Source of the DNA: Murdochiella massiliensis
Lineage (GTDB): Bacteria > Bacillota > Clostridia > Tissierellales > Peptoniphilaceae
DNA length: 64,000 bases
Reading direction: 5' to 3'
NCBI RefSeq assembly: GCF_900059565.1
Contig: NZ_FIZW01000002.1
Coordinates: 930,001 to 994,000, forward strand
Shown: positions 35,558-44,952 of the stretch, piece by piece
How positions within the stretch are numbered: the stretch's first letter is position 1
How the letters are laid out: the number at the start of each line of letters is the position of its first letter
Position numbers and translations under genes: made by a program
The notes under the pieces: model-generated
Told to the model about the DNA's origin: nothing
Databases searched by the model: none
What the model saw: the letters and a program-made list of their open reading frames with translations, nothing else

Positions 35558-36363
35558 TTGTTCCCTCCTAAAGACTCAACATTCAATTGCTTGAAGTTGA
35601 CCTGTCGACCGGACAAATCCAAAAAGCGTTCGGCGACTTGTTGAAACGCGGCAACGTCACCGGTTGCCAAAAATTCGATGCTCCCCTCTTCTGTAGATGC
35701 CTTCGGAACGACGCGAGCGATTTCGTCAAGCATAGGTTCCGCCGGATCGACAAGAGTGACGCCGCTGCCCGCCGGAAAAAACTTCCGGAAAATAGGAAGC
35801 GCCAGGGGAAGATGCGTACAGCCGAGAATCAGCGTATCATACGGAAAAGAAGAAATCTGATCCAGATACCGACTGATGAGTTTCTCTGCTGTTTCATCAT
35901 CAAAATGCCCATGTTCAATGGCCACCACCAAATCCGAGGTTTCGCAGCTGAGCACTTCCACCGAAGGATCAACCGCCTCCAAAGCCTTTTGGTAGCTACC
36001 ACTAAGCACTGTAGCCCGGGTTGCAAGAAGCGCGATTTTTTTTGTTCGTGATGCACGAACTGCATAGCAACACGCCGGGTCAATCACGCCGATGACCGGG
36101 AAAGAGAACGTTTCCCTGGCACGTTGCAAGGCAAACACCGTCGCTGTGTTACAAGCAATGACGGCAGCAACGGGGTTTTGTTTTTCCAATTCGCGAAGGC
36201 ATTGTAGGGTAAATGTCTCCACTTCCTGCGGAGTCCGCAATCCATAGGGCATACGCTTCGTATCACCAATGTAGGTGACCGGCCTATGCATGGTTTCCAT
36301 GGCGCGACGCAATACAGAAAATCCGCCTACGCCGCTATCAAAAAAGCCGATGGGTCGATTCAT
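35554..36363 (-). CDS. murI: glutamate racemase
   Basis: 269 residues from ATG 36363; AGGA lies 5 bases before it, while ATG 36369 has its AGG too close. It turns L-glutamate into D-glutamate for peptidoglycan, without a cofactor. The catalytic cysteine pair is present in ACNTAT and LGCTHLPL, with FDSGVGGFSV at the N-terminus and IGDTKRMPYG after it. The gene is joined to gdh by a 4-base overlap, so production of glutamate and its racemisation are coupled. The long open frame upstream to 36420 is not needed. Confidence 0.93.
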   Translation of the reverse strand: MNRPIGFFDSGVGGFSVLRRAMETMHRPVTYIGDTKRMPYGLRTPQEVETFTLQCLRELEKQNPVAAVIACNTATVFALQRARETFSFPVIGVIDPACCYAVRASRTKKIALLATRATVLSGSYQKALEAVDPSVEVLSCETSDLVVAIEHGHFDDETAEKLISRYLDQISSFPYDTLILGCTHLPLALPIFRKFFPAGSGVTLVDPAEPMLDEIARVVPKASTEEGSIEFLATGDVAAFQQVAERFLDLSGRQVNFKQLNVESLGGNK

Positions 36364-36742
36364 GTTCATCCTGTCTACATGATAAATGGAGGCGCTCGCC
36401 ACATTCCGCCACTCCTCCATCTTCGTTTCTATAATTTACAATGAAGGAAAAACGCTTTCTTGTCAAGCCCTCATCCTTGCCCTGTCGGGTATTCCGTCTT
36501 CTATCTATCCTTTTCAAACGATAAGACTTTCTTGTCAAAAGAACGTCTAACTATATGTTCATTGACCACGCATAGGGTACTCTGTTCCGGCATTGCCGTC
36601 AAGCATCTCTTTCCGGCTTTCTGTTTCTCCACAATTTGACCATGCCCAATGCCTATGCTGGAACAAACCATTCCAAGATGGGCCGATGAGCAAGGAGCAG
36701 TCGTCCTTTACCGTCTCCCGTCAATTTCAAGTAGGAGGAAAA
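36364..36742. other. divergent intergenic region (murI / glycosyltransferase)
   Basis: About 380 bases. A 12-base sequence, CTTTCTTGTCAA, occurs twice (36455-36466 and 36527-36538); its complement begins TTGACA and could be a -35 box for murI. On the plus strand TTGTCA with TATGTT 16 bases later (36533-36560) is a weak promoter candidate for the glycosyltransferase. No gene was seen here. Confidence 0.35.
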
Positions 36743-37795
36743 ATGCTGACCATCAACATGGTAACCCCCGGCAACAATGTCGCAGGACAGGGTGTCGGAT
36801 CCGCGACGAATGAATTAATTCATCTCTTAGAAACGTATGCGCATGAACCACTGCGCATTCAGCGCAATACGGCAAAAAATGCGGAAATCACCCATGTACA
36901 TACCATTCATCCCTTGAGTTACGCCCAAATGATCGCCTCGAAAACACCGGTGGTCATGCATGTTCATTTTCTGCCGGATACGCTGGAAGGCAGTATTCAG
37001 ATTACTCCGCCCTTCGATAAGCTCTTTAGCAGCTATGTTATGACAATGTATAAAAGTGCCGATGAACTCGTCGTCGTCAATCCCTACTTTATTGACGAAC
37101 TGGAGAAGTATGGGCTGCCACGTGAGAGCATCACTTACATGCCCAATGTGGTGGATTCTTCCGCCTTTCGTCCCGCACGCGGTGAGCATCCTCTTATTTA
37201 CGATCGCTACCGCATCGATCCGGAAGCCTTTAACGTCATTTCCGTCGGTCAGGTTCAAACGCGAAAAGGCGTGGCCGATTTTCTGGATGTTGCCGAGCGC
37301 TGTCCGCAGTTGCAGTTTTATTGGGCCGGTGGCTTTTCTTTCGGTGCATTTACGGACGGCTATAAAGATTTAAAAGAGCGTATGGAGAATCCGCCGGAAA
37401 ATGTGCATTTCCTGGACATCGTTCCGCGCGAGGAAATGAATGCTCTTTATAATGCCATGAATGTACTTTTTATGCCCTCGTATGCCGAACTTTTTCCCAT
37501 GGCGGTCATGGAAGCGGTACATAGCGGTTTGCCGATTGTGCTTCGCGATTTGGCTCTCTATCGCGTCATTTATTTTACCGATTATCTTCGTGCAAACGAT
37601 AATACCGGTTTTGCTGATCTTTTACTGCGCCTGTCAACGGATTCCACTTTCTATTCCCAAGCGCAGCACTCCTCTATGAAAATTGCGCAAGATTATTCGG
37701 AAGAGGCCATTGCGGAAAAATGGGTCGCCTACTATCACCGCATTTTTGACAAGTACGATGGCAAACGAGGAAAAACCTTTTTTGAAAGCAAATAG
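36743..37795 (+). CDS. family 4 glycosyltransferase, LafB/CpoA-like
   Basis: 350 residues from ATG 36743 with GGAGG 5 bases before it; the longer frame from 36593 lacks a site. The two Rossmann-type halves of a GT-B retaining enzyme are visible: early INMVTPGNNVAGQGVGSATNE, then VISVGQVQTRKGVADFLDVAE for the start of the donor half, and FMPSYAELFPMAVMEAVHSGLPIV with the conserved E-x7-E sugar-nucleotide motif. The GQGVGSA start is like enzymes that add a second sugar to glycolipid anchors (LafB, CpoA). That role is inferred. No first-step LafA gene is adjacent. Confidence 0.8.
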   Translation: MLTINMVTPGNNVAGQGVGSATNELIHLLETYAHEPLRIQRNTAKNAEITHVHTIHPLSYAQMIASKTPVVMHVHFLPDTLEGSIQITPPFDKLFSSYVMTMYKSADELVVVNPYFIDELEKYGLPRESITYMPNVVDSSAFRPARGEHPLIYDRYRIDPEAFNVISVGQVQTRKGVADFLDVAERCPQLQFYWAGGFSFGAFTDGYKDLKERMENPPENVHFLDIVPREEMNALYNAMNVLFMPSYAELFPMAVMEAVHSGLPIVLRDLALYRVIYFTDYLRANDNTGFADLLLRLSTDSTFYSQAQHSSMKIAQDYSEEAIAEKWVAYYHRIFDKYDGKRGKTFFESK

Positions 37796-37854
37796 CGATC
37801 GTATAAGACAAAACGTTCGTATCCGAACGCTTATCGCTTACCTCTATAAAAACC

Positions 37855-37884
37855 AAGCGCCACAGCAAACCTGCCGCGGCGCTT
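37855..37884. terminator. bidirectional terminator between glycosyltransferase and fumC
   Basis: AAGCGCC (37855-37861) pairs with GGCGCTT (37878-37884); TTTTT lies beyond on the plus strand and a T-rich run on the minus strand. A smaller CGTTCG/CGAACG hairpin precedes it. Confidence 0.6.
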
Positions 37885-37907
37885 CTCTTTTTGATTTCGC
37901 ATGTGCA

Positions 37908-39296
37908 CTACACCATTTTCGCCGGATCCACAAGACGATCATATTCTTCGCTCGTCACCAGCCCGCTTTCCAGCGCTGCCTCTTTTAACGTTATACCGCG
38001 CTTATGGGCAGTATGGGCAATTTGGGATGCGGCGTCGTAGCCGATATGCGGCGCAAGAGCGGTCACCAGCATCAGCGACTGCGTAAGAAGATGGGTCATC
38101 TGCGCCGTATCCGCCTCAAGGCCTTCCACCAGGAATTGACGGAAACAATCCATCCCACCGGCCAACAGGCGCATTGATGTCAGTACATTGTGAATGATCA
38201 ACGGCATATAAGTGTTCAGCTGCATCTGTCCGGAGGCTGCCGCCATGCCCACAGCAACATCATTGCCCATAACCTGTAAGGAAATCATCGTCAGCGACTC
38301 GACTTGAGTCGGATTCACCTTTCCGGGCATAATCGAGCTTCCCGGCTCATTGGCCGGAATACGATATTCTCCGATACCGCAACGCGGCCCGCAGGATAAA
38401 AAACGAATATCGTTGGCGATTTTATTCAGATCCGTCGCAAGTGACTTGAGCGTGCCGTGGAACCGATTTAGCGGCGATTTCATAGAAAGCCCGTAAAACT
38501 TGTTCTCCAATGGTGTAAAAATAAGACCGAGCTGCGCGGAAAGCGCTTCACACATGGCTTGATCATAGCCTTTCGGTGCATTTAGACCGGTGCCGACGGC
38601 CGTCCCGCCAAGCGGAAGAGCGCCCAGTTCCTCCGTCGCTTCGCGTATGGCTTTTTCATTTTCTTCCAATGCCACGCGCCAGGCGGATATCTCCTGTGCA
38701 GCTGTCAACGGCGTTGCATCCTGCAGGTGTGTACGACCCGTTTTAATGACATCGCAAACCTCTTCTTCTTTTTGGCGAAAGGCCTGAATTAAGGCCGAAA
38801 GAGCCGGTAAAAGTCGTCTCTCCGCCTGTTCCCTGGCGGCAATATACATCGCACTCGGAAATACGTCATTGGAACTCTGGGACCGATTCACATGATCGTT
38901 GGGATGCAGAAGGTTTTCTCCGGCCAAGACGTTTCCGCGATGGGCAATCACTTCGTTTACATTCATATTCGTCTGCGTACCACTTCCCGTTTGCCAAATC
39001 GAAAGCGGAAAATGCGTGTCCAATTTTCCCTGTAAAATTTCTTCACAAACGGTGTCGATAAGGTCTGCACGTCGCTCATCCAGAGCCCCGAGCGTCACAT
39101 TGACCCCTGCTGCCGCTTTTTTAATACGCGCCAGAGCATAGATCACTTCTAGGGGCATCGTTCCTCCATCCGTCGGAAAATGATGAAGGCTTCTTTCCGT
39201 CTGCGCGCCCCAATACGCCGTTTCCGGCACCGGGACTTCCCCCAGTGCGTCTTTTTCCATGCGCATTCGGTTGGTCGGAACAAATTTTTCCTGCAT
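37908..39296 (-). CDS. fumC: fumarate hydratase, class II
   Basis: 462 residues from ATG 39296 with an AAGGAG site. It interconverts fumarate and malate without an iron-sulfur cluster. The superfamily signature GSSIMPGKVNPTQ is at about residue 318, with early sequences TAYWGAQTERSLHHFP and GSGTQTNMNVNEV and the active-site TGRTHLQDATPLT. The length is normal. It follows degV on the same strand (38 bases). Aspartase has the same fold, but the C-terminal pattern and GTNxNxNEV form fit fumarase better. Confidence 0.92.
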   Translation of the reverse strand: MQEKFVPTNRMRMEKDALGEVPVPETAYWGAQTERSLHHFPTDGGTMPLEVIYALARIKKAAAGVNVTLGALDERRADLIDTVCEEILQGKLDTHFPLSIWQTGSGTQTNMNVNEVIAHRGNVLAGENLLHPNDHVNRSQSSNDVFPSAMYIAAREQAERRLLPALSALIQAFRQKEEEVCDVIKTGRTHLQDATPLTAAQEISAWRVALEENEKAIREATEELGALPLGGTAVGTGLNAPKGYDQAMCEALSAQLGLIFTPLENKFYGLSMKSPLNRFHGTLKSLATDLNKIANDIRFLSCGPRCGIGEYRIPANEPGSSIMPGKVNPTQVESLTMISLQVMGNDVAVGMAAASGQMQLNTYMPLIIHNVLTSMRLLAGGMDCFRQFLVEGLEADTAQMTHLLTQSLMLVTALAPHIGYDAASQIAHTAHKRGITLKEAALESGLVTSEEYDRLVDPAKMV

Positions 39297-39334
39297 GATC
39301 TCTCCTTCTTTTCCGTTCACGTTTCTGCTCGCAA

Positions 39335-40192
39335 TCAGTGGCCCAACGCCGTGTCCGGATCGGCAAAGAAGGCCACGGCCAGCGCTCCCGGACCGGCATG
39401 CGTGCCAATGGTTGAACCGATACGAAAGACCCTCTCCTCAGGAACGGCCAGATCAGGATATTGCCGCATAAATTCCTTCGGATAGCGATCCGTGTAGCCA
39501 GTATAGCCATAAATCACGCTGTCACGCTGAATACCTTCTTTTTCGCGCAAAATGTTGGCCAACTCCATCCACCCTTTTTGCTTTCCCCGTGCGCGTTTAT
39601 ACAATTCAAACGTGTTGTTATAGATATAGATAATCGCCTTAACGGAAAAGAGATTGGCCATAAAGTTCATCGCCGGCGAAATGCGTCCGCCACGCTTCAG
39701 GTATTCCAATTGATCCATATAGCCGAAGAGATAAAGATGGCGTATTTTCTCCTGGATGGTCTCTACCGCCTCTTCCAGCGTTCTCGCTTCCTCTGCAATC
39801 TGTTTTGCCGTGCGCACCAAAAGACGCTCCGCCACCGAAATGGTCTCGGAATCAATAACGGCAATCTTTCCGTCATAGTCTTCGGCGATCATCTTTGCCG
39901 TTTGATACGTTCCGGAAAGAGAACTGCCCATCGTGAGCAGGATGCCATAATCGCCGGCATCAACAACGGTCTGAAACGCTTCCATCAGATGCTGTGGCGA
40001 AGGCTGGCTGCTGACAGGCATGCCTCCCTGATCGACCAACAGATCATAAAAAGCGTCTTTGGTTAAATTGACGCCGTCAAGATAGGCCGTATTCCCAAAC
40101 GAAACCCCCATGGGAACGAAAAGCAGACCTTCTTTCTCCGCCTCTTCCTTCGTATAGTCACTGGCTGAATCGATGATAATTCGGATAGCCAT
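39335..40192 (-). CDS. DegV-family fatty-acid-binding protein
   Basis: 285 residues, the normal length. DegV proteins hold a single fatty acid and, as FakB, present it to the kinase FakA for phosphorylation. Features: IIIDSASDYTKEEAE at the start, the substrate-site motif TMGSSLSGTYQTA in the middle, and GGRISPA near residue 160, which contacts the fatty-acid head group. It could be FakB, but no fakA is in the window. ATG 40192 follows AAAGGA. Next gene downstream is fumC. Confidence 0.9.
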   Translation of the reverse strand: MAIRIIIDSASDYTKEEAEKEGLLFVPMGVSFGNTAYLDGVNLTKDAFYDLLVDQGGMPVSSQPSPQHLMEAFQTVVDAGDYGILLTMGSSLSGTYQTAKMIAEDYDGKIAVIDSETISVAERLLVRTAKQIAEEARTLEEAVETIQEKIRHLYLFGYMDQLEYLKRGGRISPAMNFMANLFSVKAIIYIYNNTFELYKRARGKQKGWMELANILREKEGIQRDSVIYGYTGYTDRYPKEFMRQYPDLAVPEERVFRIGSTIGTHAGPGALAVAFFADPDTALGH

Positions 40193-40274
40193 CGGTTTCC
40201 TTTCCCTCTCCGCTCGCCTTCTTCTCGTAAACGATGCGGAATTCTTTTCTTGTCCCTATCTGTCCAAAATCAAC

Positions 40275-41180
40275 TCATGATTCAGAGGTGACATTCTTTT
40301 CCTTCGTCAAACGCCGAGTGGCATAGCTTGCAGCGGAAAGTCCCGCAATTTGGCCGCGCCCACAGGCCACATTGATTTGATAAGGTGTACCGACCAGGTC
40401 TCCTGCCGCAAAGATGCCGGGAAGATTGGTGGCCATGTCTTGATCCACCGCGACGTGTCTTCCCTTTAGCGCTATCCCCGGCACGAGTGCATCTGCCGCA
40501 CGCGCATCCCGCAACAAGAAAAAGCCTTCCGCCTCCAAAATCTCGTCTTCCAGGCGCAACGCACGGGCACGATCATCGCCTAAAATCTCCAGCGGTTTTT
40601 GCCGTGTTTCCCGAATGCCTTCCATAAGAGGATAGTCCCTGCCGGTACGATTCACAAACACCGTTGAGGACGCCAGCTCAGCAATAAAGTTCGCCTCAGT
40701 TGCCGCTTCTTCATTGTAGCCAACAACGACCACCGGACGTCCCTTGTACAATGCGGCATCACACGTTGCGCAGTAGCCTACGCCTTTGCCCAGAAAGGTT
40801 TCTTCTCCGGGAAGCAACGGGCCAAAGTTCACTCCCGTTGCGAGTACCACGCTTCTTGCCCGCACAATTTCATTTTCAGCCAACAAAAGGCCGATGGCTT
40901 CCCCCATATCATAGATCATTTGCACATTCTCTTTCCGAAGAACTATGGACGGATAGTGCTCAATGTGCATAAAAAATTTTTCCAATAGGGTTTCTCCGGA
41001 TTCACCCGGCAACCCCAAATAATTCTCAATGGACTCCGTCTGCAAAAGACGTTCGCTGCGGGAAGAGCCGAAGAGCACTACCGATTTTTGTCGAACGGCG
41101 GCATTAAGCGCCGCAGAAAGTCCGGCGGGTCCACTTCCTACCACGGCGACATCGTAAAGCGCCTGATCGTTAGTTTTCAT
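40275..41180 (-). CDS. trxB: thioredoxin reductase-like flavoprotein without normal NADPH motifs
   Basis: 301 residues. It has the FAD site VGSGPAGLSAAL (14-25), the redox pair Cys137/Cys140 in GYCATCDAALYKG and a final FAD motif GIFAAGDLVGTPYQINVACGRG (255-276). The nucleotide domain is altered: where NADPH enzymes have GGGNSA it reads GYNEEA (154-159), and HRRxxxR is replaced by VNRTGRD (176-182). Similar losses mark clostridial ferredoxin-dependent flavin thioredoxin reductases, so the electron donor may not be NADPH. The gene overlaps trxA by 11 bases, so its partner is clear. Confidence 0.88.
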   Translation of the reverse strand: MKTNDQALYDVAVVGSGPAGLSAALNAAVRQKSVVLFGSSRSERLLQTESIENYLGLPGESGETLLEKFFMHIEHYPSIVLRKENVQMIYDMGEAIGLLLAENEIVRARSVVLATGVNFGPLLPGEETFLGKGVGYCATCDAALYKGRPVVVVGYNEEAATEANFIAELASSTVFVNRTGRDYPLMEGIRETRQKPLEILGDDRARALRLEDEILEAEGFFLLRDARAADALVPGIALKGRHVAVDQDMATNLPGIFAAGDLVGTPYQINVACGRGQIAGLSAASYATRRLTKEKNVTSES

Positions 41181-41478
41181 AGTAGGCCAATTTATCCAGA
41201 ATCGTCTGCTTCGGCGTCAGGCCGACCAGTTGTTCCTTCTTTTCACCGTCCTTAAAAATGATCATCGTCGGAACGCCGGAAACACGATATTCCATGGCTA
41301 AGGGACCTTCCTCATCCACATCCACCGAATAAATCGTGTGTCCCTCTGCGCTCAACTCTTCCAGAACGGGCGCCAGCATCTGGCATGGGCCGCACCATGT
41401 CGCGGAAAAATCCACCAAGCATACGCCCTTCCCCTCTAAAACAAGCGTGCGAAATTCTTGCGTATCAATCTTTTTCAT
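41170..41478 (-). CDS. trxA: thioredoxin
   Basis: 102 residues from ATG 41478 with a GGAG site. The active site is WCGPC in FSATWCGPCQMLAPVL at about 30, followed by the cis-proline segment VSGVPTMIIFKDGE. It reduces disulfides in cytoplasmic proteins, including ribonucleotide reductase, whose genes lie elsewhere in this window. It overlaps the start of the reductase gene by 11 bases. The HAD phosphatase gene lies just upstream. Confidence 0.95.
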   Translation of the reverse strand: MKKIDTQEFRTLVLEGKGVCLVDFSATWCGPCQMLAPVLEELSAEGHTIYSVDVDEEGPLAMEYRVSGVPTMIIFKDGEKKEQLVGLTPKQTILDKLAYYEN

Positions 41479-41526
41479 TTTCTTCTTCTCCTTTCTTTCC
41501 CGTGCGACGACGCCGCAACACATAGC

Positions 41527-42195
41527 TTAGAAATACCCCAGCAGAACGCTTTTCAATTGCTCCGGTGTGGCAATAAAAGACTTTGCCGTTGTCCTTTTGC
41601 GCAATTCCTCTTCCGAACGAAAACCGTAAGAAAGTAAAAGCATATCCAACCCGGCTGCCTGTGCCAGCTTCCAATCGACTTCACTGTCCCCGACATATAT
41701 AACGTCCGACACTTGTTTTCCACCTTCCTTAAGCATCGCATACACGCCTTCCGGATCGGGCTTTCTTGCGGTATCCTCACGATATCCCCGAATTTTGTCT
41801 ACTCGCGCCCCAAAAAAATGGTGCACTATTTCTTTTGCGATAGCATCCGGTTTGTTGGAATAGACCCACACCTGTTTTTTTTGAACCTTTAAGGCATCCA
41901 GCAACGTTTCGGTTCCGGGATAGGGCGTCGTTCCTTCAATGGGGTGCGACAGATAGTCCGCATTATAGGCATCCAGGAAAGCTTTGATCTGTCCGTCCGA
42001 CCATCCGTTCCCCCCACATTCTGCTACCGCATGCTCCACCAGATAGCGAGAACTGTTGCCGACGAGTTGACGTACACGTTCCAGCGAAATCAAGCGCAGG
42101 CCGAATCGCTCCAACGTGCGATTCATTGCCGCTGTAATGGAAGGTAACGTATAGAGAAGTGTGCCGTCTAAATCAAAAAGAATGACTGATTTCAC
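41527..42195 (-). CDS. HAD-family phosphatase, phosphoglycolate phosphatase-like
   Basis: 222 residues. The nucleophile motif is FDLDGTLLYT at 6-15, followed by an alpha-helical cap domain, VYSNKP (motif II) near 120 and VGDSEVDWKLAQAAG (motif IV) near 170. This is the PGP/Gph type of small-molecule phosphatase; the substrate is not certain. ATG 42195 follows GGAGG. A TATAAT sequence sits about 40 bases upstream on the minus strand (42239-42234), a likely promoter. It lies 49 bases before trxA on the same strand. Confidence 0.88.
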   Translation of the reverse strand: MKSVILFDLDGTLLYTLPSITAAMNRTLERFGLRLISLERVRQLVGNSSRYLVEHAVAECGGNGWSDGQIKAFLDAYNADYLSHPIEGTTPYPGTETLLDALKVQKKQVWVYSNKPDAIAKEIVHHFFGARVDKIRGYREDTARKPDPEGVYAMLKEGGKQVSDVIYVGDSEVDWKLAQAAGLDMLLLSYGFRSEEELRKRTTAKSFIATPEQLKSVLLGYF

Positions 42196-42335
42196 GTTTC
42201 TCCTCCCGCTTCATTTTCTCCTATTCTCCCAATATTATACTGAATATACAACAAATGAGAATGCGGGAAAATGTGTTAAAATGAGGGAAATAAAGGCGGA
42301 TACGCTTTTCACTTAGTAGGGTTCAGGAGGAACAA

Positions 42336-43790
42336 ATGAAACGCTCGGAAGAAAACTTGTCCATGCTTTTCGACTTTTATGAAATGACCATGGCCAATGG
42401 CTATTTTGAACGCGGGTTGCAGAATACCGTCGGTTACTTTGATCTGTTTTACCGCGTAAATCCGGATCAGGCCGGCTTTGCCATCTTTTCCGGCCTGGAG
42501 TCCGTGATCGAATATTTGCGTGATCTGCATTTCAGCGAGGAAGACATTGCTTTTTTGCGCAGCAAAAAGATCTTTAATGACGCCTTCCTGGCGTATTTAA
42601 AAGATATGCGTTTTTCCTGCGATGTTTGGAGTGTTCCGGACGGCAGCGTCGTATTTCCCAATGAACCGCTCATTACCGTACGCGGACCCATGATACAGAC
42701 AAGCCTGATTGAAACCATGCTGTTATTGCTCGTCAATCATCAGTCGCTCATCGCAACAAAAGCCAGTCGCATTGTACGTGCCGCAAAAGGACGGCCTGTC
42801 ATGGAGTTCGGTTCCCGCCGCGCTCAAGGCCCGGACGCCGCGACGCTTGGCGCACGCGCTGCGTATATCGGCGGTTGTGTCGGCACGGCCAATACGCTAT
42901 CCGACCAGCGCTTTGGCGTTCCCGCTCTTGGCACCATGGCGCATTCCTGGGTTCAGCTTTTCCCCACGGAATATGAAGCCTTTAAAGCCTATGCGGAGAC
43001 CTACCCCACCAACGCCACGCTTCTGGTCGATACCTATGATACGCTTTCCAGCGGTGTTCCCAACGCCATTCGTGTTTTTGATGAAGTGCTCAAGCCGAAG
43101 GGAATTTCCGGCGGCATCCGCTTGGATTCCGGCGATATCGCCTATCTCAGTAAGAAAGCGCGCATCATGCTGGATGAAGCGGGTTATCCGGAGGCCAAAA
43201 TTGTTGCATCCAACGCCCTGGATGAGTATCGTATTGAGGATATTTTAGCGCAAGGAGCTAAAATTGACAGTTTCGGTGTCGGTGAAAATCTCATCACCGC
43301 ACAATCCTCTCCGGTCTTCGGCGGCGTTTATAAGTTAGTCGGCATGGAACAGGACGGGGTGTTTGAACCGCGCATTAAAATTTCCGAAAACGTGGAAAAA
43401 ATCACCACCCCGGGATTCAAAACCTTCCATCGTCTCTATGACAAAGCCACCGGCAAGGCGCTTGCCGACGTTATTACGATGAAAGAAGAGAAGATTGACG
43501 ATCAGTCGCCTTACGAACTCTTCCATCCGGTCTATACCTGGAAGCGTATGCGCTTGGAAAACTTTGTGGCACGCGAGATGAGAGAACGCATTTTTTCCGA
43601 CGGCAAATTGGTTTACGACCTGCCGTCACTTAAGGATCGCCGTGACTACTGCGCAAAAGAGCTGGATACACTATGGGAAGAGTATAAGCGCTTTGATAAT
43701 CCCCATGAATACAAAGTCGATCTTTCGTTAGCAGTCTGGGATATGAAACACGACCTTCTCGCGCGTACACAACAGCACATTCGTCCGTAG
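42336..43790 (+). CDS. pncB: nicotinate phosphoribosyltransferase
   Basis: 484 residues, normal for the Gram-positive form. It makes nicotinate mononucleotide from nicotinate and PRPP, the first step of NAD salvage. Seen are FDFYEMTMANGYFERG at the N-terminus, EFGSRRAQGPDAATLGARAAYIGG in the middle and GGIRLDSGDIAYLSKKARIMLDEAG, which carries the phosphoribosyl-binding residues. It has a strong AGGAGG site and stands alone, divergent from the HAD gene and convergent with pta, separated by a terminator. Confidence 0.95.
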   Translation: MKRSEENLSMLFDFYEMTMANGYFERGLQNTVGYFDLFYRVNPDQAGFAIFSGLESVIEYLRDLHFSEEDIAFLRSKKIFNDAFLAYLKDMRFSCDVWSVPDGSVVFPNEPLITVRGPMIQTSLIETMLLLLVNHQSLIATKASRIVRAAKGRPVMEFGSRRAQGPDAATLGARAAYIGGCVGTANTLSDQRFGVPALGTMAHSWVQLFPTEYEAFKAYAETYPTNATLLVDTYDTLSSGVPNAIRVFDEVLKPKGISGGIRLDSGDIAYLSKKARIMLDEAGYPEAKIVASNALDEYRIEDILAQGAKIDSFGVGENLITAQSSPVFGGVYKLVGMEQDGVFEPRIKISENVEKITTPGFKTFHRLYDKATGKALADVITMKEEKIDDQSPYELFHPVYTWKRMRLENFVAREMRERIFSDGKLVYDLPSLKDRRDYCAKELDTLWEEYKRFDNPHEYKVDLSLAVWDMKHDLLARTQQHIRP

Positions 43791-43828
43791 AAACACGCTG
43801 TCATCGTTCATAGATCATCCGTTTAGAC

Positions 43829-43868
43829 AAAAAGAGAGACACCTGCTGAAACAGGCGTCTCTCTTTTC
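43829..43868. terminator. bidirectional terminator between pncB and pta
   Basis: AAAAGAGAGAC-x-CCTG pairs with CAGG-x-GTCTCTCTTTT around CTGAAA. T-rich DNA follows on the plus strand and a TTTTTGT run on the minus strand. Confidence 0.85.
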
Positions 43869-43885
43869 TTTTTTTGTATTGATGA

Positions 43886-44863
43886 TCAGTTCATCGCCTG
43901 ATAAGCCGTGATAATGCCGATTTCGTATGCATCCTGCTCGGAGCAACCACGCGAAAGGTCGTTGACCGGGCGAGCCATTCCTTGCAGCAGCGGGCCGAGA
44001 GCGGTGTAGTTGCCCAAACGTTGAGCAATTTTGTAGCCGATGTTGCCCGATTGCAGATCCGGGAAAATGAAAACGCGCGCTTTTCCGGCGACCGGGGAAC
44101 CCGGTGCCTTCTTCTTGGCGACGACTTCATTCCAAGCTGCATCCAGTTGCATTTCCCCGTCAACATTCAAGTTCGGATAGTTCTTTTTGGCAATCTTGGT
44201 GGCATTCGCCATTTTCTCCTGCTCCGGCGAGCTGGCAGAGCCGTAGGTCGAGAAGGAAAGCATCGCCACGTTCGGCTCAATCTTAAAGATTTCCGCCGTC
44301 TGCGCTGTTTGGTACGCAATATCGGCAAGCTGTTCTTCCGTCGGCGAAATATTTACCGCCGAGTCGGCAAACAGCAGACGTTCCTTTTCATCCGGAGAAA
44401 TCATGATAAAGCAGCCACTGACCAGTTTTGCATCCGGTTTGGTTTTAATAATCTGTAATGCCGGGCGAATGGTATCGCCTGTCGGACCATCCGCACCGGA
44501 AACCAGACCGTCCGCTTCTCCCATATAAACCAACATCGTTCCAAAATAGTTGCGGTCATTCAGCATTTTATGCGCTTTGGTCTCATCGATTTTTCCCTTG
44601 CGGCGTTCCAATAGCTTCGCCAGCATTTCGCCATAGCGATCATAATGCTGATAATCGATAAAATCTACGCCTTCTAAGGATACGCCCTCTTCTTCGGCGA
44701 GCTTCTCGACTTCCTCCCTTGTTCCTAACAGAATGGGATGAATGATGCCGTCCTTCGCATGGCGAACTGCCGCACGTAGAATGCGTGCGTCTGTCCCTTC
44801 CGGATAGACGATGCGAATATTTTTTCCCCTTATCGCTTTTGTTGCTTCTTGAACAATGCTCAT
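43886..44863 (-). CDS. pta: phosphate acetyltransferase
   Basis: 325 residues from ATG 44863 with an AAGGAG site, the short form without regulatory domains. It converts acetyl-CoA and phosphate to acetyl phosphate, which acetate kinase turns into acetate and ATP; no ackA is in the window. Motifs: IRIVYPEGTDARILRAA, DGLVSGADGPTGDTIRPALQIIKT and the C-terminal GNIGYKIAQRLGNYTALGPLLQGMARPVNDLSRG. It lies downstream of the DUF4446-type gene on the same strand. With serine and glutamate breakdown upstream it would complete acetate production. Confidence 0.94.
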   Translation of the reverse strand: MSIVQEATKAIRGKNIRIVYPEGTDARILRAAVRHAKDGIIHPILLGTREEVEKLAEEEGVSLEGVDFIDYQHYDRYGEMLAKLLERRKGKIDETKAHKMLNDRNYFGTMLVYMGEADGLVSGADGPTGDTIRPALQIIKTKPDAKLVSGCFIMISPDEKERLLFADSAVNISPTEEQLADIAYQTAQTAEIFKIEPNVAMLSFSTYGSASSPEQEKMANATKIAKKNYPNLNVDGEMQLDAAWNEVVAKKKAPGSPVAGKARVFIFPDLQSGNIGYKIAQRLGNYTALGPLLQGMARPVNDLSRGCSEQDAYEIGIITAYQAMN

Positions 44864-44952
44864 AACCTCTCCTTTTTGTTCTTCCCGGCGGCTTGATTCG
44901 CTCACGCGAAACACCCGCCATTCATTCTGTCCCTATTTACCCTAACAAAGGG

